From Flavonifractor sp. An306 (lineage in GTDB: Bacteria; Bacillota; Clostridia; Oscillospirales; Oscillospiraceae), in the NCBI RefSeq assembly GCF_002159455.1, contig NZ_NFIQ01000021.1:1-56399 (forward strand): DNA of 56,399 nucleotides, in the 5' to 3' direction. Below the pieces are notes generated by a model, which saw nothing but the letters and a program-made list of their open reading frames with translations, made no database searches and had not been told where the DNA came from. Below are positions 7,323 through 15,305 of this stretch, in pieces; positions within the stretch are counted from its first letter, which is position 1, and each line of letters opens with the position of its first letter. The position numbers and the translations under genes are program-made.

Positions 7323-8114
7323 TCAGTCCACCAGGTCACGGGCCACGGTGTAGGGGAACACGGGGCCGTCCAGGCACACGTACACCTCGTCGATGCGGCA
7401 GTGGCCGCACTTGCCCACGGCGCAGGACATCTTGCGCTCAAAGCTCATCCACACCTTGCCGGCGTCCACCCCGTTGTTCATCAGCTCCAGGCCGGTGAAC
7501 TTCATCATGGGGGGCGGACCCACCACCACAACGGCGTAGTTGCCGTCAAAGGAGGCGAAGGGGAGCTCCTTGACGAAGGTGGTCACCAGGCCGGTGCGCC
7601 AGCCCTCCTTGGCGTCGTTGTCCAGAGCGTAGATGGTGGAGAACTTGTCCTTCCAGGCCTCCAGCTCGCTGTGGAACACGATGCCCTCCTCGTTCTTGAA
7701 GCCGGAGATCAGGTGGACGGACTTCACATAGTCCGGGTTTTCCGCCAGCATATTCAGGAGAGAGCGGACGGGAGCCAGGCCGGTGCCGCCGGTGATCACC
7801 ACCAGGTGCTTGCCCTGGAACTGCTCCACCGGCCAGCCCTTGCCGTAGGGGCCCCGGAGGAAGAGGGTGTCCCCCGCCTCTTTCTGGAAGATCACGTTGG
7901 TGACCTTGCCCACCGAGCGGATGGTGAACTCCAGCCAGCCGTCCCCCTGGGCGGAGACCGAAATGGGGGCCTCGCCGATCATGGGGATGGACAGCTGCAT
8001 GAACTGGCCGTGAGCGGGCTTGGCGTCGGTGGCCACCCGGAAGGTCCACTCGTGGACGCTCTCTTTTTTCACGCTCAGGATGGTACAGGCCTGAGGCTGC
8101 ACGGGATTCATCAT
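7323..8114 (-). CDS. asrB: Anaerobic sulfite reductase subunit B (FAD/NAD ferredoxin-reductase type)
   Basis: 263 residues in the ferredoxin-NADP reductase fold. The FAD-binding beta-barrel is N-terminal, the NAD-binding region has GGTGLAPVRSLL near 125-140, and a C-terminal [2Fe-2S] cysteine cluster reads CAVGKCGHC with a further Cys in VCLDGPVF. It passes electrons from NAD(P)H to the AsrA ferredoxin and AsrC sites. It starts at one of two adjacent ATG codons after a GGGAGG ribosome site, 15 bases after asrA. The PyrK/HydG-type relatives have a similar layout, but flanking asrA and asrC settle the assignment. Confidence 0.94.
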   Translation of the reverse strand: MMNPVQPQACTILSVKKESVHEWTFRVATDAKPAHGQFMQLSIPMIGEAPISVSAQGDGWLEFTIRSVGKVTNVIFQKEAGDTLFLRGPYGKGWPVEQFQGKHLVVITGGTGLAPVRSLLNMLAENPDYVKSVHLISGFKNEEGIVFHSELEAWKDKFSTIYALDNDAKEGWRTGLVTTFVKELPFASFDGNYAVVVVGPPPMMKFTGLELMNNGVDAGKVWMSFERKMSCAVGKCGHCRIDEVYVCLDGPVFPYTVARDLVD

Positions 8115-8129
8115 AACGGCTGCCCTCCC

Positions 8130-9167
8130 TTACTGGTTGGCCATGGAGGCCTTGATCTCCTCCACGGCGGCGCTTACTTTATTGACGGTGGCGGAGATGG
8201 AGATGAGCTCCGGGCAGCGGTGGGTACACCGGCCGCAGCCCACGCACATGTGCCGGTCGCCAAAGCGGGCCTTGTAGTCGTGGAACTTGTGGAGCACCTT
8301 GTAGCGCATCCGGTCCCCGGCGGTGGAGCGGAACTCCTTCTGGCCGGCCATCTGGTCAAAGCCGGCGATCTGGCAGGAGGCGGTGACCCGGCGGCGCTCC
8401 CCCACTTCGGGATTGTCGCCGTAGATCACGTCCCGGGTGGTGAAGCAGGTGCAGGTGGAGCAGGCCACCGTGCAGGCCCCGCAGGAGATGCAGCGGCTGT
8501 TGAACTCCTTCCACATGGGATGGCTCTTCAGGGCCAGTCGCACCGCCTTGTCCTCCAGATCGGGGACGGTGACCTTCAGCTGGTTCTCCTCCACAAAGGC
8601 GGGGGTGTAGCCGGTCTCGGGCATACCTTCAAAGTAGCGGGCGAAGGCGTCGTCGGTGACCTGCACCTGCACCCCGTCGGGGGAGAACTTCAGGGCCAGG
8701 GCATAGTCGTCGGTCTTGTTGGACCCCATGGACACGCAGAAGCAGGTGTCGTCCCCGCCGTTGCACTCCATGACGGCGAACTTCACCAGGTCCCGTACCC
8801 GCTTGTAGTACAGATCCTCATACCCGCCGTTGCCGGCGTAGATTTTGGCCTGGATTTGCTGGGCGTTGATGTCGCAGGGGCGGGCCAGCAGGAGGATGGG
8901 CTTTTCCTTGGCCTTGCTGGCCCGGTACTCATCCTCGGTGAAATAGAAGATGGCCTGCTGGATGGGGGTGATGACCTCCTTGGCGGGGTAGTCCGACTTC
9001 ACATCCCACACAATGTCGGCAAAGCGGTCCACCTCGGCGTACTTCACCACGTCGGTGTCGGAATAGCGGCCCTGCTTGGGGAACCGCTTGGGGGCGTACA
9101 CCCGGTAGTCCTGTTTCAGCGCGCTCAGCACGGCGTCGGCCTGAGCGGCGGTGAGGGAGAAACCCAT
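8130..9167 (-). CDS. asrA: Anaerobic sulfite reductase subunit A (iron-sulfur electron carrier)
   Basis: 345 residues. Two [4Fe-4S] clusters are visible in the C-terminal third: CISCGACTVACSTC and CVGCGRCTHRC. The N-terminal part contains the conserved ILLLARPCDINAQQI segment typical of AsrA and hydrogenase-beta-like proteins. It is the first gene of the operon, starting at an ATG preceded by AAGGAGG. A LysR-type regulator lies upstream on the same strand and is the obvious candidate controller. Confidence 0.94.
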   Translation of the reverse strand: MGFSLTAAQADAVLSALKQDYRVYAPKRFPKQGRYSDTDVVKYAEVDRFADIVWDVKSDYPAKEVITPIQQAIFYFTEDEYRASKAKEKPILLLARPCDINAQQIQAKIYAGNGGYEDLYYKRVRDLVKFAVMECNGGDDTCFCVSMGSNKTDDYALALKFSPDGVQVQVTDDAFARYFEGMPETGYTPAFVEENQLKVTVPDLEDKAVRLALKSHPMWKEFNSRCISCGACTVACSTCTCFTTRDVIYGDNPEVGERRRVTASCQIAGFDQMAGQKEFRSTAGDRMRYKVLHKFHDYKARFGDRHMCVGCGRCTHRCPELISISATVNKVSAAVEEIKASMANQ

Positions 9168-9349
9168 GCTCCGTACCTCCTTAATTCAATTAGACTCTGT
9201 GAATAAAATAACATTGTTTTGCCCCAAAAGAAAACTTCTGATTTGTTATGCATCCATAATCTTTTCTAATGCCATAAGAAAAAACCCCCTATTCCGCCAC
9301 AGAGGACGGTATAGAGGGTTTTTTGGTTGCGGATTTCTGCAAAAAAAGG
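9168..9349 (-). promoter_or_regulatory. asr upstream region
   Basis: 182-base AT-rich gap between the LysR gene and asrA. It contains the LysR-gene terminator (listed separately) and must hold the asr promoter nearer asrA. I see AT-rich -10-like stretches but no promoter I would defend. A LysR binding site is expected here by position only. Confidence 0.35.
9279..9324 (-). terminator. Terminator of the LysR-family gene
   Basis: Inverted repeat with A6CCC.CTAT and ATAG.GGGT6 arms, so the T-run is present on the minus strand after the LysR gene. The symmetric A/T runs would also work on the plus strand. Confidence 0.85.
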
Positions 9350-10231
9350 TTATATTCCGCATAATTCCTGAAAAACCTGTCGGAATTCCTGCTCAAACAC
9401 GCTGTTTTTCCGCCACAGGAAGGTGAACTCGTGGGAGACCTGGAAATCGGCCAGCTCCACCTGTTGGATGGAGCCGTCGGCCAGCTCCCGCTCCACCGCC
9501 TTGCGGTAGAGGAAGGTGACGCCGCAGCCCCCCTTCACCAGCTCCTTGATGACCAGCAGATCGCTGACCTCGGTGAGGTGGCGGAAGTCGGACAAATGGT
9601 GGTTCATCCCCTCCAGGGCTTTCACCAGCACGTCCCGGGTGCCGGAGCCGTCGTTGCGCAGCAGCAGGTTGTGGGAGAACAGGTCCCTCAGGTGGAGGGG
9701 CCCGTCGGGCAGGGGGTAGTCCGCCCCACGGACGCAGATGTAGGGCTCATGGGACCAGAGGATGTAGTCATACTCGCTCTTGTGGAAGTAGCCCTCCACC
9801 ACGGCGAAGTCCAGCTCCCCCTCATTGAGCCGCTGCAGCAGCTTTTTGGTGTCCTCCACCATCATGTGGATGTGGGTGGTGGGGTTGCGCTTTATATAGG
9901 CGGCCAGCCGCTCCGGCAGCAGATACTCCCCGATGGTGAGGGTGGCCCCGAAGCGGATCGACCGCCGGCCCGCCTTCAGATCCCCCATGTCCCGCTTGAG
10001 CTTCTCCTCGTCGTGGCGCATGGTGAGGGCGGCGCTGCGCAGCAGCTCTCCCTCCGGGGTGAGGGTAAGCTGCTTGTTGTGATAGACGAACAGCCGGGCC
10101 CCGTAGTAGTTCTGCAGATATTGGATATGCTGGGTCACCGCCGGCTGGGTGATGTTCAGATGTTCCGCCGCCCGGGTGTAGTTTCTGCACCGGCACACCT
10201 CCAGAAAGGTGTCCATCCGAAAGTCCAGCAC
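9350..10231 (-). CDS. LysR-family transcriptional regulator
   Basis: 293 residues, normal family length, from a GTG closely preceded by GGGGGGAGG. The N-terminal winged helix-turn-helix (about 1-60) reads NYTRAAEHLNITQPAVTQHI. The remainder is the two-lobed periplasmic-binding-protein-like effector domain, including ELDFAVVEG and the RNDGSGTRDV and GCGVTFLYR segments typical of CysB/CysL-like members. By location upstream of asrABC it probably controls sulfite reduction in response to a sulfur or nitrogen metabolite. The target is inferred only from adjacency. Confidence 0.92.
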   Translation of the reverse strand: MLDFRMDTFLEVCRCRNYTRAAEHLNITQPAVTQHIQYLQNYYGARLFVYHNKQLTLTPEGELLRSAALTMRHDEEKLKRDMGDLKAGRRSIRFGATLTIGEYLLPERLAAYIKRNPTTHIHMMVEDTKKLLQRLNEGELDFAVVEGYFHKSEYDYILWSHEPYICVRGADYPLPDGPLHLRDLFSHNLLLRNDGSGTRDVLVKALEGMNHHLSDFRHLTEVSDLLVIKELVKGGCGVTFLYRKAVERELADGSIQQVELADFQVSHEFTFLWRKNSVFEQEFRQVFQELCGI

Positions 10232-10259
10232 AGGCCTCCCCCCCTTCCCTGTTTTCTAT

Positions 10260-10287
10260 AGTATACTCCACTTTCCGCCCCTGGAAA
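10260..10287 (-). promoter_or_regulatory. Probable promoter of the LysR-family gene
   Basis: On the minus strand, TTTCCA (10282-10287), 16-base gap, TATACT (10260-10265), about 29 bases upstream of the GTG start. The -10 is good and the -35 is weak. Confidence 0.5.
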
Positions 10288-10355
10288 AGGGGAATCTCCG
10301 GCGGAGGTTTTGCATATAGATGCCCCGTGAGAATCATTGCGGGGAGTGTTGCTGT

Positions 10356-10604
10356 GTGAAAGGGAACATCGAGGAGCGCGCCTGCCGGCTGGCGCTTTAC
10401 ATCATAGAGAACAAAGCGACGGTGCGCGGCGCGGCCAAGAAGTTCGGCGTCAGCAAATCCACGGTACACAAGGACCTGAGCGAGCGGCTGCCCGCCTTCA
10501 ACCGCACCCTCTACCTCCAGGTGAAGGGGGTGCTGGAGGAGAACAAGGCCGAGCGGCACATCCGGGGGGGCATTGCCACCCGGCGGAAATATAAAGGGGT
10601 TTGA
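10356..10604 (+). CDS. spoIIID: Sporulation transcriptional regulator SpoIIID
   Basis: 82 residues. It has the SpoIIID core: an N-terminal helix (NIEERACRLALYI), the helix-turn-helix VRGAAKKFGVSKSTVHKDL, and the conserved RHIRGGIATRRKYK end. SpoIIID acts in the mother cell, switching on and off many SigE genes and helping to start SigK synthesis. I chose GTG 10356, not ATG 10320, because GTG follows GGGGAG at good spacing and gives four residues before the NIEERA helix, matching the Bacillus protein's length. A weak SigE-like -10 (CATATAGA, 10313-10320) would place the transcription start after ATG 10320, in agreement. Confidence 0.92.
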   Translation: MKGNIEERACRLALYIIENKATVRGAAKKFGVSKSTVHKDLSERLPAFNRTLYLQVKGVLEENKAERHIRGGIATRRKYKGV

Positions 10605-10659
10605 TGCGCAGAGATACAGGCATTTTCCGCCCCCACGGGGCAAAACCCAACGGGAGGCA

Positions 10660-10695
10660 GGGTATGCGGAGCGCCGCATACCCTGTTCTTTTTTG
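10660..10695 (+). terminator. Terminator after spoIIID
   Basis: Perfect 10-base stem GGGTATGCGG/CCGCATACCC with AGCG loop, then TGTTCTTTTTT. Confidence 0.88.
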
Positions 10696-10830
10696 CCTCA
10701 AAAGGAGCGATGGCAACGGGGAGCGGCTGTGGTATAATCATTCCATCTGACCACCGTTCAGAGGCAAGAGAGGTACCCGCTTGTCCGCCGGGATCACAGT
10801 TTCTTCCCAACACAGAGGAGGTAGTTGACG

Positions 10831-13800
10831 GTGAAAAAACGATTGGTAAGTATCCTTTGCGTTCTGGCCCTGTGCCTGACCCTGCTGCCGGTGACGGCTC
10901 TGGCAGCCGGGGGCAGCTATCTGGCCCTGGGAGACAGCATCACCACGGGGTATGCGCCGGGCAATACCGCCGTCTCCAGCCCATTTGCCGGGCAGGTGCA
11001 GGCCATGGGGGGATACGCTTCCCTCACCAACCGCGCCGCTGAGGGCGAGACGACGCAGACGCTGAAAGACAGGCTGCCCGGTCTGGGCGGCGACATTGCC
11101 GGAGCCAGTCTCATCACCATCACCATCGGCGGCAACGACCTGATGAACGCCCTGTATGGGTATCTGGTGGATTCGTATAATGCCAAAAATCCCACCAAGC
11201 CCATTACACTGGAGTCCCTGAAAGCCGCCCTGATGGATTTGTCCCAGCTGGGGAATCAGCTGATGCTGATGCAGGTCATCTCGTATATCGGCGGGTTTGA
11301 CGGCTCCAGCGCGGAAACGGCCGCCCTGGATACCTTTGAAGCGAACCTGGGCGGGATCATCGACCAGATCCGGCGGGAGAATCCGTCGGCGCCCATTGTG
11401 ATCGCCACCCAATATAATCCGTACCGCCATATTACCGACCAGAGCGCCCAAGGTATCGTCGCCGCCTTTGAAACCGGCGTGGTGCATCTGAATGAACGGC
11501 TCACCAAGGTGGCGGGAGAAAAGGGGCTGCTTGTGGCCGACGTGTATACGGCGTTCCGGGACGATGGGGGGCAGCTCACCAACGCCGCGTTCAGTATGTC
11601 GGATTTGCAAAACGCCAGCCTGGACTTCCACCCCAACCAGGCCGGCCATAACAAGATCGCCGCCGTCATCTATGGGGCTCTGCCAGGGGAGAGCAGGAAA
11701 ACCATCATGCTGGGGACAAGCGGGATTTCGGGCTGGGACAGCACAAACGGCTATGACTATATCTATTTTGGAAACTGGACGGCGCCGAATGAAAATACGA
11801 CTTCCGGTCCCATCAAATGGCGGGTACTGGATGACCAGGCCAACAACGGCGAAACAGGTCTATTTCTCTTGTCCGAAGATTTGTTGGGAAGCGGGGATTA
11901 CGGAGACGTATATTTCGATAGATCAAGCGGGTATAACCTCGATTGGCAAGGCAGTGAAGCGCAGACGTGGTGCCGGAACTTTTACAGCAGTAATTTTTCC
12001 GCAGGTGAACAGAGCGCGGTACTTGGCACCACGAAAAGCGACGAGGAGTTTATAAGCAGTATAGGTAAATTTGTGTTTTGGATGTATGAAGATATCCTAA
12101 ATGGGGACAAGGTATTTTTCCTGTCCGCAGAAGAAGCGGAAAAGAGCGAATATGGCTTTACCAATGACGCGGCGCGAGTTGCCAACTATGGCACGAGAGG
12201 CGGTGATTGGTGGCTCCGTTCACGTCTCAATTCCTCCGCTCCGCCCTGTGCGGGCGTAATCGACTACTATGGTGCTGTGATCTACGGCGACATGGGCTAT
12301 GACTATGCGGCTCGTCCCGCTTTTAATTTAGATCTGAACGCTGTCCTCTTCACATCTGCCGCCGCAGGCGGCAAATCCGCAAGCGGCATGGACAGCGGAT
12401 TGACGGCGGTAGGCGATTATGACGGAGACGAGTGGAAATTGACGCTGTTAGATAATAGCCGCAAGTTTGCTGTAACAGAATCAACTGCCAGCGGCAACCC
12501 CGGCGATACCATTACGCTGCATTACACCGGGGCGGCCACCGGGACAAAGGAATATATCTCCGTCATCCTTGCGGATAACAGCGGCCCACAGTATTATGGC
12601 AGAGTGGCGCAGCCGACCAGCGCAAACGGTACAGTCAATCTTAAAATTCCCGACTCGCTTGCAGACGGAACCTATACCCTGAATGTGTTCAGCGAGCAGT
12701 ACAACGGCGACTATAAGACCGACTACGCCAGCGCCTTTGCAGTGGTTTCCCTGACCGTTGAGGACACCATCGCCCCGACTTTGCGCGGCGGCGGCGCGAC
12801 CCGTACCAGCGAAACCAACGCCACGGTGAAGTTTACCAGCGACGAGGCGGGCGACTATTACTACGAAGTTGTAGAAAGCGGCGAGACCGCCCCGACCATC
12901 GACACCACCGGGACGGGGACTTCCTGCGCCAGCGGCGCGAATACCATTTTCCTTACGACCCTTTCGGGTGCGGGCGCGAAGGATCTTTACATGGTGGCAA
13001 AGGACGCGGTGGGGAATGTCAGCGATACGCTGCAAATCAAGATACCCGAATATATCCCGCCGGTCTATGGGATTTCCGCCGACACAAACGTGGACTTTGG
13101 AACGGTGACCGAGGGCTATGCCGCCCCGGCGGAACAGACTGTGACCATCAGGAACACCGGCAACCAGCCGGTAACCCTGACCCAGCCCGTGGACACCGCC
13201 AGCTTTACAGTGGGTGCTCTTTCCAGCGCTGAGCTTGCCGTGGGCCAGACCGCCGCCTTTACTGTCCGGCCCAAAACCGGGCTGGCTCCGGGGACTTACA
13301 GCGAAACCCTGGCCCTTGCCGGCCAGTCCGGCACCTACAGCGTGGGCGCCGACGTGGCGCTGCGCTTTGTGGTGGAGCAGCGGGGCGGCGGCAGCTCCGG
13401 CGGTTCCAGTTCCGGCGGGGGCGGAGGTACTCCCACATATTCCGCAACTGTAACAGAGGCGGACCATGGTACAGTGACAGTATCCCCCAAGAACGCCGCC
13501 AAGGGCAGCACTGTGACCATCACCGTTATGCCAGAGCAGGGCTACCAGCTGGACACCCTGACCGTCACCGACAGCCAGGGCAACCAGCTGAAGCTGACCG
13601 GCCAGGGGGAGGGCAAATTTACCTCCACCATGCCCGGCGGCCCGGTCACTGTGCAGGCCGTCTTTGCCCCCATCCCGGAGGAGCCGGAACAGCCCCTGCC
13701 CTTTGCAGACGTGGACGAGACCGCCTGGTATTATGACGGGGTGCGCTATGTCTATGAAAAGGGCCTGATGACCGGCACCAGCGCCACCGACTTCTCCCCC

Positions 13801-14259
13801 GGCACCACCACCAGCCGGTCCATGGTGGCCGCGATCCTGTGGCGTATGGCGGGCAGCCCCCAGGTGGACTATGTCATGGACTATGCCGACGTGGAGCAGG
13901 GCCAATGGTACAGTGAGGCCGTCCGCTGGGCGGCGTCCGAGGGCATTGTGGGGGGCTACGGCAACGGCCTGTTCGGCACCAATGACCCCATCACCCGGGA
14001 GCAGCTGGCCGTCATGCTGTACCGGTTTGCCCAGAAGCAGGGGTATGACGTGTCGGTGGGAGAGAATACCAACATTCTGTCCTATACCGACGCCGCCCAG
14101 GTGAGCGAATGGGCCATCCCCGCCCTCCAGTGGGCCTGCGGCGCGGGCCTGATCACCGGCACCGGCGACGGTTCCACCCTTACACCCCAGGGCGACACCA
14201 CCCGGGCGGAGGCCGCCGTCCTGCTCATGCGGTTTTGTGAGGCGTATGTAACCTGGTAA
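10831..14259 (+). CDS. Secreted SGNH/GDSL hydrolase with DUF6273-like insert, bacterial-repeat domain and three SLH domains
   Basis: 1142 residues from GTG 10831, nine bases after GGAGG (an upstream TTG is too close to that site). A signal peptide (about 1-25, ending ALA) leads to an SGNH hydrolase: block I ALGDSIT (Ser36), block III GGNDL (Asn102) and block V DFHPNQAGH (Asp265, His267). Residues about 295-515 resemble DUF6273: KWRVLDDQ, TWCRNFY, WWLRSR, ARPAFNLDL. Then come Ig-like/anchor-type repeats, a Gly-Ser-rich linker, a repeat domain (YSATVTEADHGTVTVSP), and three SLH domains from about residue 958. SLH domains bind secondary wall polymers, so this is a cell-surface esterase or acyl hydrolase. 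Substrate is unknown. The DUF6273 part has visibly lower GC than its flanks. Confidence 0.88.
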   Translation: MKKRLVSILCVLALCLTLLPVTALAAGGSYLALGDSITTGYAPGNTAVSSPFAGQVQAMGGYASLTNRAAEGETTQTLKDRLPGLGGDIAGASLITITIGGNDLMNALYGYLVDSYNAKNPTKPITLESLKAALMDLSQLGNQLMLMQVISYIGGFDGSSAETAALDTFEANLGGIIDQIRRENPSAPIVIATQYNPYRHITDQSAQGIVAAFETGVVHLNERLTKVAGEKGLLVADVYTAFRDDGGQLTNAAFSMSDLQNASLDFHPNQAGHNKIAAVIYGALPGESRKTIMLGTSGISGWDSTNGYDYIYFGNWTAPNENTTSGPIKWRVLDDQANNGETGLFLLSEDLLGSGDYGDVYFDRSSGYNLDWQGSEAQTWCRNFYSSNFSAGEQSAVLGTTKSDEEFISSIGKFVFWMYEDILNGDKVFFLSAEEAEKSEYGFTNDAARVANYGTRGGDWWLRSRLNSSAPPCAGVIDYYGAVIYGDMGYDYAARPAFNLDLNAVLFTSAAAGGKSASGMDSGLTAVGDYDGDEWKLTLLDNSRKFAVTESTASGNPGDTITLHYTGAATGTKEYISVILADNSGPQYYGRVAQPTSANGTVNLKIPDSLADGTYTLNVFSEQYNGDYKTDYASAFAVVSLTVEDTIAPTLRGGGATRTSETNATVKFTSDEAGDYYYEVVESGETAPTIDTTGTGTSCASGANTIFLTTLSGAGAKDLYMVAKDAVGNVSDTLQIKIPEYIPPVYGISADTNVDFGTVTEGYAAPAEQTVTIRNTGNQPVTLTQPVDTASFTVGALSSAELAVGQTAAFTVRPKTGLAPGTYSETLALAGQSGTYSVGADVALRFVVEQRGGGSSGGSSSGGGGGTPTYSATVTEADHGTVTVSPKNAAKGSTVTITVMPEQGYQLDTLTVTDSQGNQLKLTGQGEGKFTSTMPGGPVTVQAVFAPIPEEPEQPLPFADVDETAWYYDGVRYVYEKGLMTGTSATDFSPGTTTSRSMVAAILWRMAGSPQVDYVMDYADVEQGQWYSEAVRWAASEGIVGGYGNGLFGTNDPITREQLAVMLYRFAQKQGYDVSVGENTNILSYTDAAQVSEWAIPALQWACGAGLITGTGDGSTLTPQGDTTRAEAAVLLMRFCEAYVTW

Positions 14260-14263
14260 CGGC

Positions 14264-14303
14264 AAAAAAAGGCGCCCGCGCGGATGCGCGGGCGCCTCTG
14301 CAT
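14264..14303. terminator. Terminator after the SLH surface protein
   Basis: Perfect 11-base stem GGCGCCCGCGC/GCGCGGGCGCC with GGAT loop, preceded by A7 and followed by a weak T-rich stretch. It sits between convergent genes and may serve both, better in the minus direction because of the A-run. Confidence 0.75.
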
Positions 14304-14321
14304 TTGGGGGAACGGGGCGGA

Positions 14322-15305
14322 TCACACGTTGATTACCATTTCGCTCATGGTGAAGGCCAGCACCACGAAGGAGAGGAGGAACCCGCCCAGCCAGGCCGAG
14401 CCGCTCTTTTTGAACAGCACCCGGCTGGCGATGGCCGCCAGGGGCAGGATGAACAGCAGGGAGAACAGCATGATGCCCGCCAGGGCGGTGGGGAAGGTCA
14501 TGCCGATGGTGGCCAGCCACTCGGCGGAGGTGGTGCCGGGGATGTACTCGATGCCCCGCACGCCGGTGGCGAAGAGCTTGCCGTAGTCGTAGGCGAACAT
14601 CACCGCCAGCCCGCCGCAGGAGGCCACGGCGATGAGCACATAGTTGAGCCAGGCGGGGGCGTTGTTGATGCGGGTGAAGCTGTTGAAGATCACGCTGACC
14701 AGCAGGAAGAAGAACAGCCACACCGGCAGGTACACGAAGAAGGAGCGCCAGTGGGCCCCGTCCATGGGCATCAGGTGGAACTTGAAGAAGGAGAACTCGG
14801 TGCCCGACAGGCCGGAGCAGGCGTACACCAGGGCGTACACCAGGCCGAAGGACACCACCGCCAGCAGCAGGGCCTTGCACACCTGGGCCACCGGCAGCTT
14901 CAGGCCGGTGTTGACCCAGCCGCAGCCCGCCTTCCGGGCGATGAGCAGGAACACCAGCACATAGACCGCCAGCAGGATCACGCCCACCACCACGTTGAAC
15001 AGCAGCAGGGAGTTTACCGGGGTCATGTTGAAGATCTCATTGGGCCAGAACTTGGTCAAAAATTTGAACCACTGGGGCTGCATGTAGTAGGGGTAGCCCA
15101 CCAGCCAGTAGTACAGCAGCGGGGCGGGCAGCAGGCAGACAAGATAGATGATGGCGTAGCGCAGGCCGTGGGCAGGGGTGTCGCAGGTGGTGATGGACTT
15201 GGGCTCCGGCCGCACCAGGGTGGCGAAGAAGGGGACCTTCAGCAGGGTGAGGGCCAGGGCCACGAAGGCCACCAGGGCGGAGAGCAGGCCGCCCGGCCGT
15301 GCCAC
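14322..15305 (-). CDS. C-terminal polytopic membrane part of a frameshifted alpha/beta-hydrolase membrane protein
   Basis: 327 residues if begun at GTG 15305, which lies inside the end of the upstream ORF with no ribosome site of its own in evidence. It encodes about eight hydrophobic helices (LLSALVAFVALALTLL, YAIIYLVCLLPAPLLYY and others). The preceding ORF is in the neighbouring frame, overlaps by 67 bases and ends in a nonsensical Trp/Pro/Ser stretch. Joined at about 15.29 kb, the two make one hydrolase plus membrane-domain protein of roughly 700 residues. I therefore read this as the 3' half of one gene, broken by a one-base indel or sequencing error. Function of the membrane part is unknown. 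Confidence 0.75.
   Translation of the reverse strand: MARPGGLLSALVAFVALALTLLKVPFFATLVRPEPKSITTCDTPAHGLRYAIIYLVCLLPAPLLYYWLVGYPYYMQPQWFKFLTKFWPNEIFNMTPVNSLLLFNVVVGVILLAVYVLVFLLIARKAGCGWVNTGLKLPVAQVCKALLLAVVSFGLVYALVYACSGLSGTEFSFFKFHLMPMDGAHWRSFFVYLPVWLFFFLLVSVIFNSFTRINNAPAWLNYVLIAVASCGGLAVMFAYDYGKLFATGVRGIEYIPGTTSAEWLATIGMTFPTALAGIMLFSLLFILPLAAIASRVLFKKSGSAWLGGFLLSFVVLAFTMSEMVINV

Noticed and set aside
6258-9206. 982-codon plus-strand ORF opposite asrABC
   Set aside because: Antisense shadow covering three well-identified reverse genes; low-complexity product.
12481-14880. 799-codon reverse ORF opposite the SLH protein
   Set aside because: Spans two genes and a terminator, and its product is low complexity; signal peptide, SGNH and SLH motifs are on the plus strand.
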